Positions 21,873 through 32,835 of a stretch of DNA of 64,000 nt are shown here, one piece after another. How positions within the stretch are numbered: position 1 is the first letter of the stretch; the number at the start of each line of letters is the position of its first letter. The DNA is from Thysanoteuthis rhombus. Taxonomy: Eukaryota; Mollusca; Cephalopoda; Oegopsida; Thysanoteuthidae. Under the pieces are notes generated by a model. The model made no database searches. It worked only from the letters and a program-made list of their open reading frames with translations, and had not been told where the DNA came from. The position numbers and the translations under genes are program-made. Location of the stretch: contig OY735212.1 of NCBI GenBank assembly GCA_963457665.1, forward strand, positions 19,219,247-19,283,246. The letters are read 5' to 3'.

Positions 21873-22971
21873 CATGGTAGCTGTGATTGATGTTAAAGAC
21901 CTACTAAAAGCCAGGATTATGAATGCTAATCTTCAAGCTATGAAGCAGGCACTCCTCATTCTAGCACCATTCCTCATCGGCCTTGTGCCAGACAAAGCAA
22001 AGTTTAGTGATGATCTTGATACAGAAAATATGGTACAGGGGCTCTGTGGATGAACATATGGCTCCAAAACCATGCATAGCCCCAGAGTCACCATCTGATG
22101 AAAGATTTGTAAGTGGCACAGCAGTTGTTTTTGGCAGCAGCATGTGTATGAATATATGTATAAATGAAATCTTCCAAATATTATTGTTGGTATAAAAGAG
22201 GATTCAGATTTCATCTTTATATACATAAGTTTTGCAATCATTGGTAATTTGGTCCTAAAATATGATACCATTAAGATTGCTAAACATTATCCCTGTTGAT
22301 GGCTAAAAATGGCTAGATTTTTTATTTATGACTAACTTTATGAATAACGTTGTTTTGGACCCTCCCCTAGTTTCAAGCATGCTTTAATGCCTACCTACCT
22401 TTCTGATCCATTCAAATGCCATCGAATACAGTAATCTCCTTTTTTAATGCACTTAATTTAGTTGTGACATACATTGAATATTATGCAGTGAAAATTTCAG
22501 ATCAAAATTTAGCTAACAACTATGTGTTCGGTCACAGACTTATTGATCCACCCTACATATACACACACACACACACATATACACAGAAGGAGCTGTTTAT
22601 TATAATCAGGGATTATATTATCTAATGGTTTTTGTTATAAAACTCTGGTCCCAAAAATTGATTTGAAATAAATTGAAAATTTTTGAAGAATCTCTTAACA
22701 AATTTTCATAATGACAAGTTTTTATAACAGTTGCATTCATTGTTAGGTTATGAATTTTATTGTTCTGATTTTCATATCCTTTGCCTAATGTTATCAATCA
22801 GTTATTGATATTCAAAATATCAGATCCTTGGTTGTTCTATGTACATGTTGGGAATCAATTTCAGTAACTCGGTAAACTTTTAGGTTGAATTTTGGAAATT
22901 AGATATACAGTAATTTCTTTTAGAAGACTTTCAGTAAACAAAAATCTGGAATATATTCCTGTTTCCATCTT

Positions 22972-22976
<5 letters not shown>
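21868..22976. other. No gene seen
   Basis: Overlapping short frames around 21933-22271 have no domain. A short (CA)n lies at 22561-22577. Segments near 22610 and 22760 resemble the unit of the array at 7195-7450. Confidence 0.35.

Positions 22977-23010
<34 letters not shown>
22977..23010. repeat. (AT)n microsatellite
   Basis: About 16 AT units. Confidence 0.9.
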
Positions 23011-23232
23011 TTAGAAAATTCTGTGTTTCATAGTGATTCCAAGTTCCATGCCACAGCAAACATCTGAATTTCAAGCAATTACACTGACATGAAATTCAAA
23101 GTCACCATGAAGAACTGAATATTCTGTGTGTGTCTATTTACATATGCTCATTCCGCGATATCGCTCATAGATAACTCAACCCTCAAAAAATGATGATATT
23201 TATACACATACACTTACACATGTGTATGTGTG

Positions 23233-23234
23233 TA

Positions 23235-23283
<49 letters not shown>

Positions 23284-23300
23284 TGTGTATGTGTCTGTCT
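23233..23300. repeat. (TA)n(GT)n microsatellite
   Basis: Imperfect GTATA, about 20 TA units, then short GT and GTCT runs. Confidence 0.9.
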
Positions 23301-24004
23301 GTGTCTACATGCTTTAATGAATGAGGCCAGAGACCTTCTTCTTATCAACCACAAAAATGTCTGGCAGAGAGACAAAATCTGTAATGTTTATTCAACTGCA
23401 ATTCTAGCAGCAGACTAACTTGGAATTCTCCAGAGAGAGAAAGACAGATGCAACAAGCAGAGTGGGGGTGGGGAGGTGATATGGAGGCCTCATGAACATG
23501 ATGATGATGGTGGGGATGGTGGTGATGATTCTGTTTTTGCTGCTAGAGAGTGCAGTGGACAACTGCTACACTGATTCTCTGTGCCGTGTTGGCTACGACT
23601 ATTAATATTGCTTTGACACCGATTCAGTCGTAAATGACACAATTCAAAGCTCTTTTCCCACTGAACCACCTGAACAAAATTAACTTCATTGACAGTTTTT
23701 TTTCCTCTGATATCTATACACTGTAAATACGAGCGCATACTCAGTTGGAAACGATGGAGGCAGGGTCAAGGGTGACCAAACCATATGCAGCTGTGTGTTT
23801 GGCCGGTGCTGTAAGCTTCCAATGGAATGCAGGCTCTGTGCTTTTTGTGCAATTCAAACACACAAGAATAATTGCATAATTCATTTATGAATGGTTTATT
23901 CTTACTGTCGTCTTTTGTTTCATTCTACTCCCTTTTTTTAGTAGGGGAGTGTGCCAAAAGTTGAGAGTGAACCTCCCCATCCCCTTATTATAGACCTGAA
24001 ATAA

Positions 24005-24213
24005 AGATAACCAACTGGACAATGCGACTCACTGCGTGAATCCCCAGAGATCACATGTAAAACCGTGGCTGACAGATTATAAGATGGTGAGATGAACGAG
24101 ACAAGTACAGAAAGATTTGGCTCTGCGACGTCCATGATAGAGACTTTTGGCTATTCCTGGGGACGGTCAAACAATGGACGATAAAAGACTCATCATCATC
24201 ATCATCATTCATT
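24005..24213 (+). pseudogene. RTE-type LINE 3'-end fragment
   Basis: Corresponds to the last third of the 18392 copy: AATCCCCAGAGATCACATGT, GTGGCTGACAGATTATAAGA, CGTCCATGATAGAGACTTTT and an ATCATCATCATCATC tail. The last is unusual because other plus-strand tails end in TGATGATG. Confidence 0.75.
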
Positions 24214-24462
24214 CATTTTATTGCATTAGATTTTTTCAAAATGTTTGTGAAGTTCACATAATTATTTTTTCTGAATCTTTTTTTACCTTTACTTGCATGA
24301 GGTAAAACTAATGTTTATGAACATTTTTATTTCTAACTTTTGCCACGGTTCTTGTCACATTTTAGGGATAAAGAATCACTTCCTATTAAAATCAATTTTT
24401 CAACCATCTATATTTATTTCACTTTTATCTATCCCTTCAATTATTTATTCTTGAATAGTCAC

Positions 24463-24765
24463 AAAAGGTTTCTTTAGTTTCTAAGTGAGTCAGGCTGGCT
24501 GTCTATCTATTCCACATACAGGCCACTCCAATGGAACTAGAATGATAAAAATTCAGACATTCCTTCATATCATGTTAGAAAGAAAAAGGTTTTTGCTTGT
24601 TTCTTTTTTGAATTCTGACTTATTTAGTGATAACTTTCCAACCAAAGGTGAGCAGAGTGAGTTATTTATTGATCACCTCTTTCTCCAATTTTTTAATTGA
24701 TCATCCCTGAAATGGCATGCTGCAAAGAGACATGGGTCATGTGACAGTTTCTATTGGGGAATTGT
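24463..24765 (+). mobile_element. Family A repeat, internally shortened
   Basis: AAAAGGTTTCTTTAGTTTCT, CAGGCTGGCTGTCTATCTAT, CCACTCCAATGGAACTAGAA, TTAATTGATCATCCCTG, ATGGCATGCTGC and TGACAGTTTCTATTGGGGA. The GCTAAATTGATCCC block is deleted. Confidence 0.7.
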
Positions 24766-24769
24766 GGGA

Positions 24770-25072
24770 TAGCTAGGATAAACTGGAGATTTTGGAGCTC
24801 ATAGGTCTTGGCTCCTTGAAGAGACCACCTTCAACAATGGTTTGATAAAAAAGGAGAATTTGCAATAAATAGACATCCACTATCACTTTATTGGAGACAA
24901 AAGGCTAAACTATTATTTCTGCTATTCATACGTATCAATACAAAAAATATCCTTATTACTGTATAATGTCAGTAGAAATACTGTAAGTGAACTAGAATTT
25001 ATAAAGCTTTCAGAGACTACCCTTTCATTGGGGACCCGGGGGATGCATGTTCAAGCTATGCCTCTGCATTAG
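24770..25072. mobile_element. Family D repeat
   Basis: GGATAAACTGGAGATTTTGG, TTGGCTCCTTGAAGAGACCA, TAGAAATACTGTAAGTGAAC and a terminal CAAGCTATGCCTCTGCATTA. Combines blocks seen separately at 8228-8438 and 40785-40912. Confidence 0.5.
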
Positions 25073-25920
25073 TGGAATTGATTGCATGGGAGCCATATTC
25101 AAACATAGATATTTTCCTTTTTTAGATATTTTCACTACAATAGTAATTCTTTTTTTTTTTTTTTCAAATTAATTGAACTCATCCCAAACCAGGGGGTGGG
25201 GGATGTACCCGTGATCCACACCTTGTTCTGAAAATAAAAGTTACAAAAGAGAAAATAGGAAATAAACATCATCCTCCTAAAAAATCAATCAGGAACAACG
25301 AACAAACATGATTAATTAACTCGGAAAGTATGCGAAATAAAAATATCAAATCAACTTCATTCAGTGAACACTAATTTGTGGGTCATTGATCGCAAGGAAT
25401 TATGCAATTTCTTCAGAAAAAAAAATCCTGCATCCAACAACACAGTAGATATTTGACCTATGATTAGGGCTTGCTCAAGCTCCTGGCAACATGGAAAGCT
25501 ACCCAGGGTGCCAAGTGCTGGGGGGCCATCTATGTGTACAAATCCAAATGGAAAAATTAGAAAATGAATGAATCAATTAGAATTAAAACAATCAAAATAA
25601 GGAAATTACCTGAAGTCAGATTTTTCGAAAACATCTGACAGTTAAATTCTTTCTGTTGTAGCAAAACTAAAAGAAAAAAATTGGCGAAGGGAATTCTCAT
25701 GACCAATGACAAGTTCAGTCAGGCTTAGCAAGTTTGATAAGACAGAGTGCTTGCAATAGCTGGGGCCAGCGAGGAAAAGTAATAATCAATCTGATATATT
25801 TGTCAAATGAAGATTTTAAGCTCTGATGCTGTATCGGGATTTTTTTTATTTCATCCGATTATTAGAGTAAACATTTCATCCCTATATATTCATATTTCTC
25901 ATGATGAAGCATGAATAAGA

Positions 25921-26312
25921 TAGGTCTGGGTAGTCACTCCATAGGAACTGTCACATGATCAACATCTTTTGGCAGCATACCATTTTGAAAAATGTGTGAT
26001 CAAGAAATATGTGAGTTCTTTGGCCTTTTTTTAAGGCGTTGATTGCTAAGATGTCTGAATTTCCGAAAAACGAGCATTAACACTGCTGAACACAAAGTAA
26101 GGGACCAATCTAGGATTGATTTATATTGGTGATTGAACCCCTCCCACCCCTTGAAAACTTATGGGGGAGAATTTTCAGAAACAAAAATAGATTTTTCTAG
26201 GCATAATAAGGAGTGAATATTTAAATTTTCACCTCTTGAGTTCCCCTGGTTTGACCTGCATGCATGACACATAAATAGATTGCTAGCCATTTTGGTTTCT
26301 GTTAATACTATA
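25921..26312 (-). mobile_element. Family A repeat, near full length
   Basis: Reverse copy from TAGGTCTGGGTAGTCACTCC and GGAACTGTCACATGATCAAC through TTTGGCAGCATACCAT, AAGTAAGGGACCAATCTAGG and CATAATAAGGAGTGAATATT to GGTTTCTGTTAATAC. Confidence 0.75.
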
Positions 26313-26600
26313 CTTTAAGAGGCACAAAAGTTCATCTCACCCAGGGCATCGGTAACCCTGAGGCCAGCCCTGCCTCTAATGCAAAATGCCTAAATTTCAC
26401 ATTCAGAGTGACGGCCATGCTATGAATTTTTGTCTTGTTTTTTTTTTTTCCTCAAGTTTTTGCTTTAAGAAGTTTTTTCACCATTTGCATATATGTATGG
26501 ATCATTGTTCTCTGCTTAGACTCTCAGTGAGGGTGTTGTAAGGCAATTGTTGGTAAGATCCATTTCTAGTTTCCAGGCAAGTCAAAACTCTGTTCTGCTA

Positions 26601-26842
26601 ATGGTACCCCAATGATCACCCATCTAGGTTCTGAGCAGGCTCAACTTCAATGATCTTGAGGGAATGAAACATTTGGCTGTCAACTCTCTGCCTTGGGGAG
26701 AGGTTCCTCAAATTGTAGTTCTTGTGCTGAATGATTTGTGGAGAGGCATCGAGTACTATTTTTGAAGTCTCTGGCATGACTTGGTGGTGGATTGAACCAC
26801 AACCAATAAACCTGTCAAGCACTCTACCACTGAGCCATGATT
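26601..26842 (-). mobile_element. Composite SINE: tRNA-like head plus 5S-rRNA-like segment
   Basis: On the minus strand a tRNA-like head has an A box, TGGCTCAGTGGTAGAGTG (complement of 26820-26837), and a B box, GGTTCAATCC (complement of 26789-26798). About 110 bp further on, complement of 26601-26672, is a 5S-rRNA-like segment: GATCATTGAAGTTGAGCC, then CCTAGATGGGTGATCATTGG and GGTACCA. These parallel the 5S core GATC..GAAGTTAAGC, TGGATGGGTGACC and GGGAATACC. Head-then-5S order suggests one composite SINE or two merged ones. The 3' tail is not defined. An open frame at 26616-26822 on this strand is incidental. Confidence 0.6.
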
Positions 26843-27059
26843 ATCACTTTAACTATTGTAACCATGAAAATTATGGGGGTTTCCTTAAAATTTATGATAT
26901 CCAACTGAATCATAGAACTTCGATGCTCCCTAGCCACATGGTTCAAATCTGGTATCAGTTTATATTGGGACCCTGTGCATAAAACACATATTGCTTTTAC
27001 AGGCGTCCCCCAAATTATGATGTGGATGTTGTGGTCAAAGAAAGTCAGCTATGTTCTAA

Positions 27060-27195
27060 CCTAGCTGCATAAAAGATTGTTCAATTTGCAGAAGAGTTCC
27101 TTAATTTTTTATGCTATTTATAGAAGAGTTCCACTTTTTTTTAATGCTATTCATTGAAGAGCTCCACTGTGAATTACAAGCAATTTATGAATTCG
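27060..27195 (-). mobile_element. Family F repeat
   Basis: Reverse copy with AGAAGAGTTCC repeated, TTTTTTAATGCTATTCATTG, AGAGCTCCACTGTGAATTAC and AAGCAATTTATGAAT. Other copies at 36840, 51620 and 53690 (reverse) and 29925, 39905, 41890, 52955 and 54640 (forward). Confidence 0.55.
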
Positions 27196-27687
27196 GGATT
27201 TCAAAAAAGCATCAAGGATAAGATGAAAAGAAGTTGAAAATTAATAAAGTGTTTCATCAAATAAATTCAGACAAATCAGGTTTGTTTTGTACTTGCTGTA
27301 AACTAATAATATGGAATGGTGTAAAAACCTGTTTCTGTGATTATCCTTTGCTTCTTTATAGCAGTCGTTTGCTTGTGCTTTTATCATGAATTCCCTCACA
27401 CATTTGCTTGAACTATAGAACTTGTATGGATTATTCAAAAGCTGGGTCACTAAATTTTCCTCACCGGGATTTTGCTTGGAATTCAATAATACGATACTTT
27501 TATTTAAATAAACCTTATGCTACTCCTAGTTTCCATGGTTACCTCATGCTTCATCCAATAGATTATGTAGAAGCACATAACTCTGTCTGCAATTAAGTGT
27601 CATTTTGAAAATCATCTCTGGATTATTGTGATGAGGAATTCCTCCCTTATTTCTTTTTGGATCTTTTTTAACCGCTGTACTAGTTTA

Positions 27688-27691
<4 letters not shown>

Positions 27692-27732
<41 letters not shown>
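27692..27732. repeat. (CT)n microsatellite
   Basis: About 20 CT units. Confidence 0.95.
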
Positions 27733-27734
<2 letters not shown>

Positions 27735-27771
27735 GTGCAAGTTATTACCCTTGATTCAAATTTCATTTATG

Positions 27772-27800
27772 TATATATATATATATCTATATATATATAA
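27772..27800. repeat. Interrupted (TA)n microsatellite
   Basis: TA units with a TATC interruption. Confidence 0.85.
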
Positions 27801-28289
27801 GTTAATATGCATTCTCTTTTGTTTGTATTTTTGATGGCTTGCTTCACCTCACTCAGTGTTATTTTTTACTTGTATATCTTGTTTATTGTCCTAGGTCTCT
27901 TGATTGGAGGGTTAGAGGTTTTTGCAGAACTTGGAGGCACGTTTAATAATTTGGTCCCTATCCCTTGTTTGGTCTCCTTCTTCAAGCACACTAATTATTT
28001 GCATTCTCCCTGCACTGAATCCAACCAACCAACCAAAAATCAAAGGTAGATCCACTGAACCATGATTAGAGAAATACTTATTTCTAACTACATGAAACCT
28101 GCCCTATTGAATGGTTACCAGCTATATAGATATATTGAATGGGAAGTAAAGGTTCAGTTTAGCATTATAGTTACATTAAACTGAAAAAATGTTTTTCCAA
28201 AAACATTCAACAAGGTTGACTGGTATGCATGCCAAATGATCTGTGCTAATTTTCATTTAGGGGACTCAGTGACAAACAGGATAAGTTCT

Positions 28290-28395
28290 TTTATATTATA
28301 GATGATTTGTAAATTCTAGATATTGCTAGCATGTACATAAGATGAGTGGGAGAAAGGGAGGGAAGATCAGAGTATAAAAAGAAAAAGTAATTATC
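28290..28395 (+). repeat. Family E repeat, copy 1
   Basis: TTGTAAATTCTAGATATTGC, TAGCATGTACATAAGA and AAAAAGAAAAAGTAAT match the order at 29745-29870. Confidence 0.55.
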
Positions 28396-29075
28396 TCCTC
28401 AGCCAAAAGAGAGTGAAACAAGCTAAGTTCTTTTCTTGAGCGAAGATCAAACAAGAACAGTCTTGCCAACTTTATTTTCAACTTTACATCAAAAATTGAG
28501 TCAAAAAATATCCTAGAAAACGTAAAAACATCCTAACTCACCAGATATACATCTGAAATCTTGGGAATATATTAATGATGAATTATGATAATAACAAATC
28601 AAATTCTGAAGATTGAGGTCATATTTATATCATTAAAATACAAATATCAGTAATTTACTTCATTAAAAATGATACTCATGGTATTACTATAAATCAAATA
28701 AAAATATAACTTATTTAATTAAAAATTTCTGACATCTACGAGCAAATAAAAAAAAACACTGAGATTTAGATGAGAAATATCCAGATTTGTGATACTGAGG
28801 AAGGGACATAACTCTAATTTCAGATTGTCTGTCAGTGACTACAATCAGCTCTTAAGATGCTAGCAAATTTCTAAAAGGTTTTTGAATCCAAAAGAATCAG
28901 CCTTGTGGCCAGTTCGTGTTTCCCCAGCATCTCGTATTCATTTATTCCTCAACTATCAAGGGAGGTAATAAAGATTTTTAAGAATCTTAGAGTTTCTTTC
29001 CTGAATAAAAAAACTGGCACAATGTAGGGAAGGTGGTCCCGATTGTAAATTCCAAAGTTTCACTTCTCTCACTCT

Positions 29076-29135
29076 GAGGGTGAGATAGTTAACATATTCG
29101 CCTCACATACATATGGTTGCAGGTTTCGGAGAAAT
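29076..29135 (+). mobile_element. tRNA-like SINE head, decayed
   Basis: TGAGATAGTTAACATATTCG followed by CCTCACATACATATGGTTGC and AGGTTTCGGAGA resembles an A-box, anticodon-arm and B-box order. The B box is clearly degenerate. Confidence 0.35.
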
Positions 29136-29156
29136 CTTCAAAGAACAAATTTTCCT

Positions 29157-29288
29157 GTGCTGTCAGCAGCTAATCGAGTATGCTCTAAGCTAGTTATTAT
29201 GGTGGAAAGTATGTATCTGCCGTCTCACCAATGTGCTGTCACAGTGTACAGTGCTGTCAGCAGCTAATCAAGTATGCTCTAAGCTATG
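29157..29288 (+). repeat. 38-bp direct repeat, 94 bp apart
   Basis: GTGCTGTCAGCAGCTAATC and the following AGTATGCTCTAAGCTA occur at 29157-29194 and 29251-29288 with one difference (G/A). The second copy is preceded by a further GTGCTGTCACAGTGTACA. Confidence 0.85.
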
Positions 29289-29744
29289 TTAAAAACTGTG
29301 AACAAATAAAAAGAGTATTGATGACAAAAAAGAAGTAAATACATAGATTATAGTTATTGCTCTGATTAAATAAAATTAACTTGCTTTTATTTGTTTGTTC
29401 TTAGCATCAAAGAGTGAGTGTGTGAAACTTAAAAATCAGAACCACCTTCGTTATATTGTGCCCATTTTATCTCCAGCACCTGCAGATAATCATCTAATAT
29501 TGCCTTTTGGCTTTCTTGACTTTCAACTTATACTACAATTTTTTTATTACCTCCCTTGATACTTGGAGAATGAATGAAGTCAAAACGATAAAACTCAAGT
29601 GAGCCTCAAGTTTCCATTCTGCCGGTGAATGACAAAGCTTCTTTTTTTTTCACAGCGTCGATGATCCTCGGTAATTATCCATTATTATTATTAATAATTT
29701 ATTCTTAGTTATGTATTTGAAGCAACCCACTAATCTGTTTAAAA

Positions 29745-29870
29745 TGACTTCTGATTTCTAATTTGTAAAAATTCCAAGTATTGCTAGCATGTAGTTAAGA
29801 GGGGTTGGAAGTGAGAGAGAAAGAGAAGAGGTCAGAGTAAATAATGGAGGTGAGGAAATAAAAAGTAATA
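29745..29870 (+). repeat. Family E repeat, copy 2
   Basis: AAAATTCCAAGTATTGCTAG, CATGTAGTTAAGA, a GAGAGAAAGAGAAGAGGTCA block and AAAAAGTAATATCTC. Confidence 0.55.
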
Positions 29871-29924
29871 TCTCTTTTCATCCAGTTAACTTCTAACATC
29901 ATAAACTGCTTGATAATGCTACCA

Positions 29925-30045
29925 ACTGACAGTGGAACTCTTCTGTGAATGAAATACGAAAAGAAATTAGAAATTCACCAAAAAGTGGAACAAAGGTAAA
30001 ATTAACCAGTAGTCACTCCCTTTGAAACAATAAAATTTTCTTGCT
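29925..30045 (+). mobile_element. Family F repeat
   Basis: GTGGAACTCTTCTGTGAATG, AAAAAGTGGAACAAAGG and AGTCACTCCCTTTGA match the order in the copy at 54640. Confidence 0.5.
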
Positions 30046-30159
30046 TAAATTTATGAGTTGATACTATTTTGTGAAAAAAAGTTTTTGAATCCCAGCCTTA
30101 CATTTTGCCTTGACTAAACCAGATTTTTAGCCAGTGTGCATATAGTGTATATATCATAA

Positions 30160-30288
30160 TATCTAAATCTATATAAACCCTTCAAGAAGCTTACATAAAT
30201 TGCATTAATGGATAATTGGAAATAATTGACTGAAATGACATAAAATTCTTTTACATCTTTAGAGTCTAAAGCTTTACAGCTTTCTGGA
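30160..30288 (-). mobile_element. Family H repeat
   Basis: Reverse copy: AAATTGCATTAATGGATAAT, AATTGACTGAAATGACA and TCTAAAGCTTTACAGCTTTC, followed by a CACATA / TATGTGTGTG repeat on its outer side, as in other family H copies. Confidence 0.65.
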
Positions 30289-30329
30289 CACATACATGCA
30301 CCCACACATATATGTGTGTGTATGATTGT

Positions 30330-30650
30330 AATGTGGATTATTCCTTCTCCTCCCTTCTCTTTGTAATATATCCTGTCTTCTAATTACTCTTTTCTTCTAT
30401 CTCTCTCGCTTCTCCCCCATTCTCTTTGCAAATCATTTTTAGATTTTCTACACATTTCTCTCTTTTCTTCTCCCACTGACTCTCCCCAACACCCTCTCTC
30501 TATCTAATCCTGATTCTCTTTATCTCATCGGAGCACACATCTTCTCCTTTTCTTTATGCTTCTCTCTTCCTCACATACACTCTATCATTGTATTTCTTCT
30601 CCTCACTCTCTTTCCACTGAGCCTCACTCTTTCCTTCTCACATCCTCTGC
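30330..30650 (+). repeat. Pyrimidine-rich (CT) tract
   Basis: About 320 bp strongly enriched in C and T. It includes TTCCTTCTCCTCCCTTCTCT and repeated TCTCTC motifs. Confidence 0.75.
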
Positions 30651-30878
30651 TCCACGGGTTCTCAAAATGTGCACCTTGGTGCCATGGTTAGCTCCCAGGG
30701 GCACCACAGGAAAATTCAACAATTCCAGACAATCACAATTCAATGTGCTAATGTGGGGTTACAATGACAGGAAACAATATATATTGAAATCAAAATTTGC
30801 CCATGTGGGATTAACTGACTTTGGGATATCAGGAAAAGATGAATATCCCATGCTGTTATTGAAAAGAGGAAATAAATA

Positions 30879-31327
30879 CAGTGTATTCTTGTTAATAGGA
30901 CCACATTAGAACCAACAATTTTGGACCCTTTAGATAGGTGGTCCGATTAACCAAATCACTTAATTGTTTTTGTGCACAAAACAATTCAATTTAAAGGGAA
31001 CAACTTGCATATAAACCACGGCAACTTAAGTTACCTTATTTTTCAACCCCCCTTTTTTTTTTTTGAAAATCCAAGTCACAAGCTAACAATATTTCAAAAA
31101 TAGTTGTTTTGAGAACTGAAAAATATATTTTTAGTCATTCTATCAGATTTTACTGAAAAAAATGTTTATTTGGTAGCATTATTGCTTGTTTCAAATAAAT
31201 AGTCCATTAGTCATAATAAACAAAGCAAATTAGTGATGATTACATACCTTTGGTTTGTTTTTTACAAGATTGGTTGTATAAGCAGCTGATCCTAATAACC
31301 ATTGGTCCCATTAAGCAGAATCAACTG
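30879..31327. mobile_element. pogo/Tigger-like non-autonomous element, TA-flanked (449 bp)
   Basis: Starts CAGTGTATTCTTGTTAATAG (then GACCAC) and ends CCCATTAAGCAGAATCAACTG. The reverse of that end, CAGTTGATTCTGCTTAATGG (then GACCA), is a clear inverted match. TA lies on both sides (30877-30878 and 31328-31329). Such CAGT-starting ends with TA target sites fit the pogo branch of Tc1/mariner. The interior is AT-rich with no transposase. A short relative is at 50490-50674. Confidence 0.7.
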
Positions 31328-31667
31328 TAAATAAGTTGAAATGTAAACCATTTACATGATTCATTATTTTTTACTTATCAATTGCCTTTACATTCATGTG
31401 AATAAGTTAGATAAGTATTTTCAGATTTAGGGTGCTGAAAAAATTCTTTTTCCACTAAGCACATTGTGATTTTGAAAAAGTTTCGGAGCCATTTCCTTAC
31501 TCTATTTCTACCACTTCAGAACATTTTAAGTGAGTGGAGTCCTGGAATATTCCAAAGACGCTCAAGTGGCTTGATTTAAATTTTTAATCAAGAGATTCTT
31601 GTCTTGAGAATTTCTCGTCTGTGCAATTAAACTTAAAGCCAAGGTCAGTCAAACAATTAATACAACA

Positions 31668-31835
31668 GGTCTGGTGAGTCACTCAGTCATGTAAGCCACG
31701 TCTTTTGGCAGTATGACATGTTAGGGGTGATCACTTGATGTTATATTTCTCTCCTTTTATTGGGTGTCTGAGTTTTTCAAAATAATAAGCATGCTGGACG
31801 CAAACTAAGGGACCAATTAGAAATACATATACATT
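31668..31835 (-). mobile_element. Family A repeat, 3' half
   Basis: ACAGGTCTGGTGAGTCACTC, GCCACGTCTTTTGGCAGTAT, GGGGTGATCACTTGATG and CAAACTAAGGGACCAATTAG. The block nearer the other end is not seen. Confidence 0.65.
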
Positions 31836-31945
31836 GTTTCAAGGAAGTGTTGTACCAAAGTTTTCTCCCTGTCACTCGACCATATTGAAGGTTTTCAAGA
31901 TGAAGTGTTCAATGTATTTGGAAATCATATCTCCCCAATGATTAT

Positions 31946-32036
31946 GGCACCTGATATCGCAAGACAGTGACCCATCCAGGTACTGACCATACCAAACATT
32001 GCTTAACTTTGGTGATTGTACAAGAATCAATGTATC
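31946..32036 (-). pseudogene. 5S rRNA-like sequence (5S pseudogene or SINE3-type head)
   Basis: The minus strand reads TACATTGATTCTTGTACAAT, CACCAAAGTTAAGCA, GTCAGTACCTGGATGGGT, CACTGTCTTGCGATATCAGG and TGCC. These align in order with animal 5S rRNA: TACACCGGTTCTCGTCCGAT, CACCGAAGTTAAGC, GTCAGTACCTGGATGGGTGA, CCGCCTGGGAATACCAGG and TGCC. The first ~25 bases of 5S are not recognisable. It lies alone rather than in a 5S tandem cluster and has many changes, so it is a retro-copy or SINE head rather than a working gene. Confidence 0.75.
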
Positions 32037-32039
32037 CAA

Positions 32040-32835
32040 AGCAATTTGGCTGTTCTTGATAATAGTGAGCTTGTATCATTGACAAATGTTGGTTGATCAT
32101 CTCTCTGTAGCTATGCAGAGATTTGAATGGCAACCTGTGCGTAAATGTTTTTCAAAATGGAAGGGTTGTTGCAAAGGGATAATCTCACTATTGGCCTCCA
32201 AGGTAATTTTCCCAGAGGCTGATGCCTGGTGACCTTTTTGGTTGCAGGAGTCACCAGAAAGAAGGTAGATTTTATTACCAGTCTGCCTTAGGGAGTCTTT
32301 ACTCCTTGTTTGTTTTTTTTTTTCTGTCAGAGTTTCCTTCTCTTAGCTGTAACTGTCTTACAGGGCTAAAGAATTCCGATTATCCAGCTATTTACCAGTA
32401 GTGGTAAGAGTAGCGGATTCATGCCTTCTGTCTTTAACTTGCCTCTCCTTTCATTCCTCTCCTATTTTTCTCTTTATTTTTTCCATCCAATTATCAGCTT
32501 TTTTTTCAAGATGCAGAATAGAAAATCTTGAGTGAAATGAGGGTGGACAATATGATTGTGGGCTTTGCAAGATACAATTAATGGCAATCTTTCAAACATC
32601 AAGGCATTCTGTGTTGACTTCTGTATTCTCCAAAACACTCAGAAAAAAATACAGAAAGATTTAGAGGAAAAAAAATCAAACATAAACCTTCAAAGTTGTG
32701 TGTCTCACCACCCGACTGTTCATAAGAAAATGTGGATATAATTATCTCCCCTTTATGATGCATTGATTTTCCTCCAGAGGTCAACAAGGAAGATCTTATT
32801 AAATGCCAAAAAATGAATCTTGTATAATGTTTCAC
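32040..32835. other. No gene seen
   Basis: Short frames near 32556-32835 on both strands lack any domain. No repeat family was recognised apart from the edges. Confidence 0.4.

Larger units (their letters stand above)
28932..29585. mobile_element. Possible TIR element with ~40-bp inverted ends
   Basis: The left arm contains CTATCAAGGGAGGTAATAAA (28951-28970) and the right arm TTTATTACCTCCCTTGATAC (29544-29563). Similarity extends into TATTCATTTATTCCTC on the left and GGAGAATGAATGA on the right. The interior holds a tRNA-like stretch and a 38-bp direct repeat, with no transposase. Confidence 0.5.

Noticed and set aside
26930-26985. CCACATGGTTCAAATCTGG as a cephalopod-type tRNA SINE
   Set aside because: Only a short stretch is similar, and no other copies of the well-known cephalopod SINE text are seen, so it does not identify the organism.
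29157-29288. Regularly spaced repeats as a CRISPR array
   Set aside because: Only two repeat units, in an animal-type genome with splice sites and no cas genes.
30653-30870. CACGGGTTCTCAAAATGTGC as the start of another hAT-like element
   Set aside because: No convincing opposite end or 8-bp target duplication was found before the pogo-like element begins.
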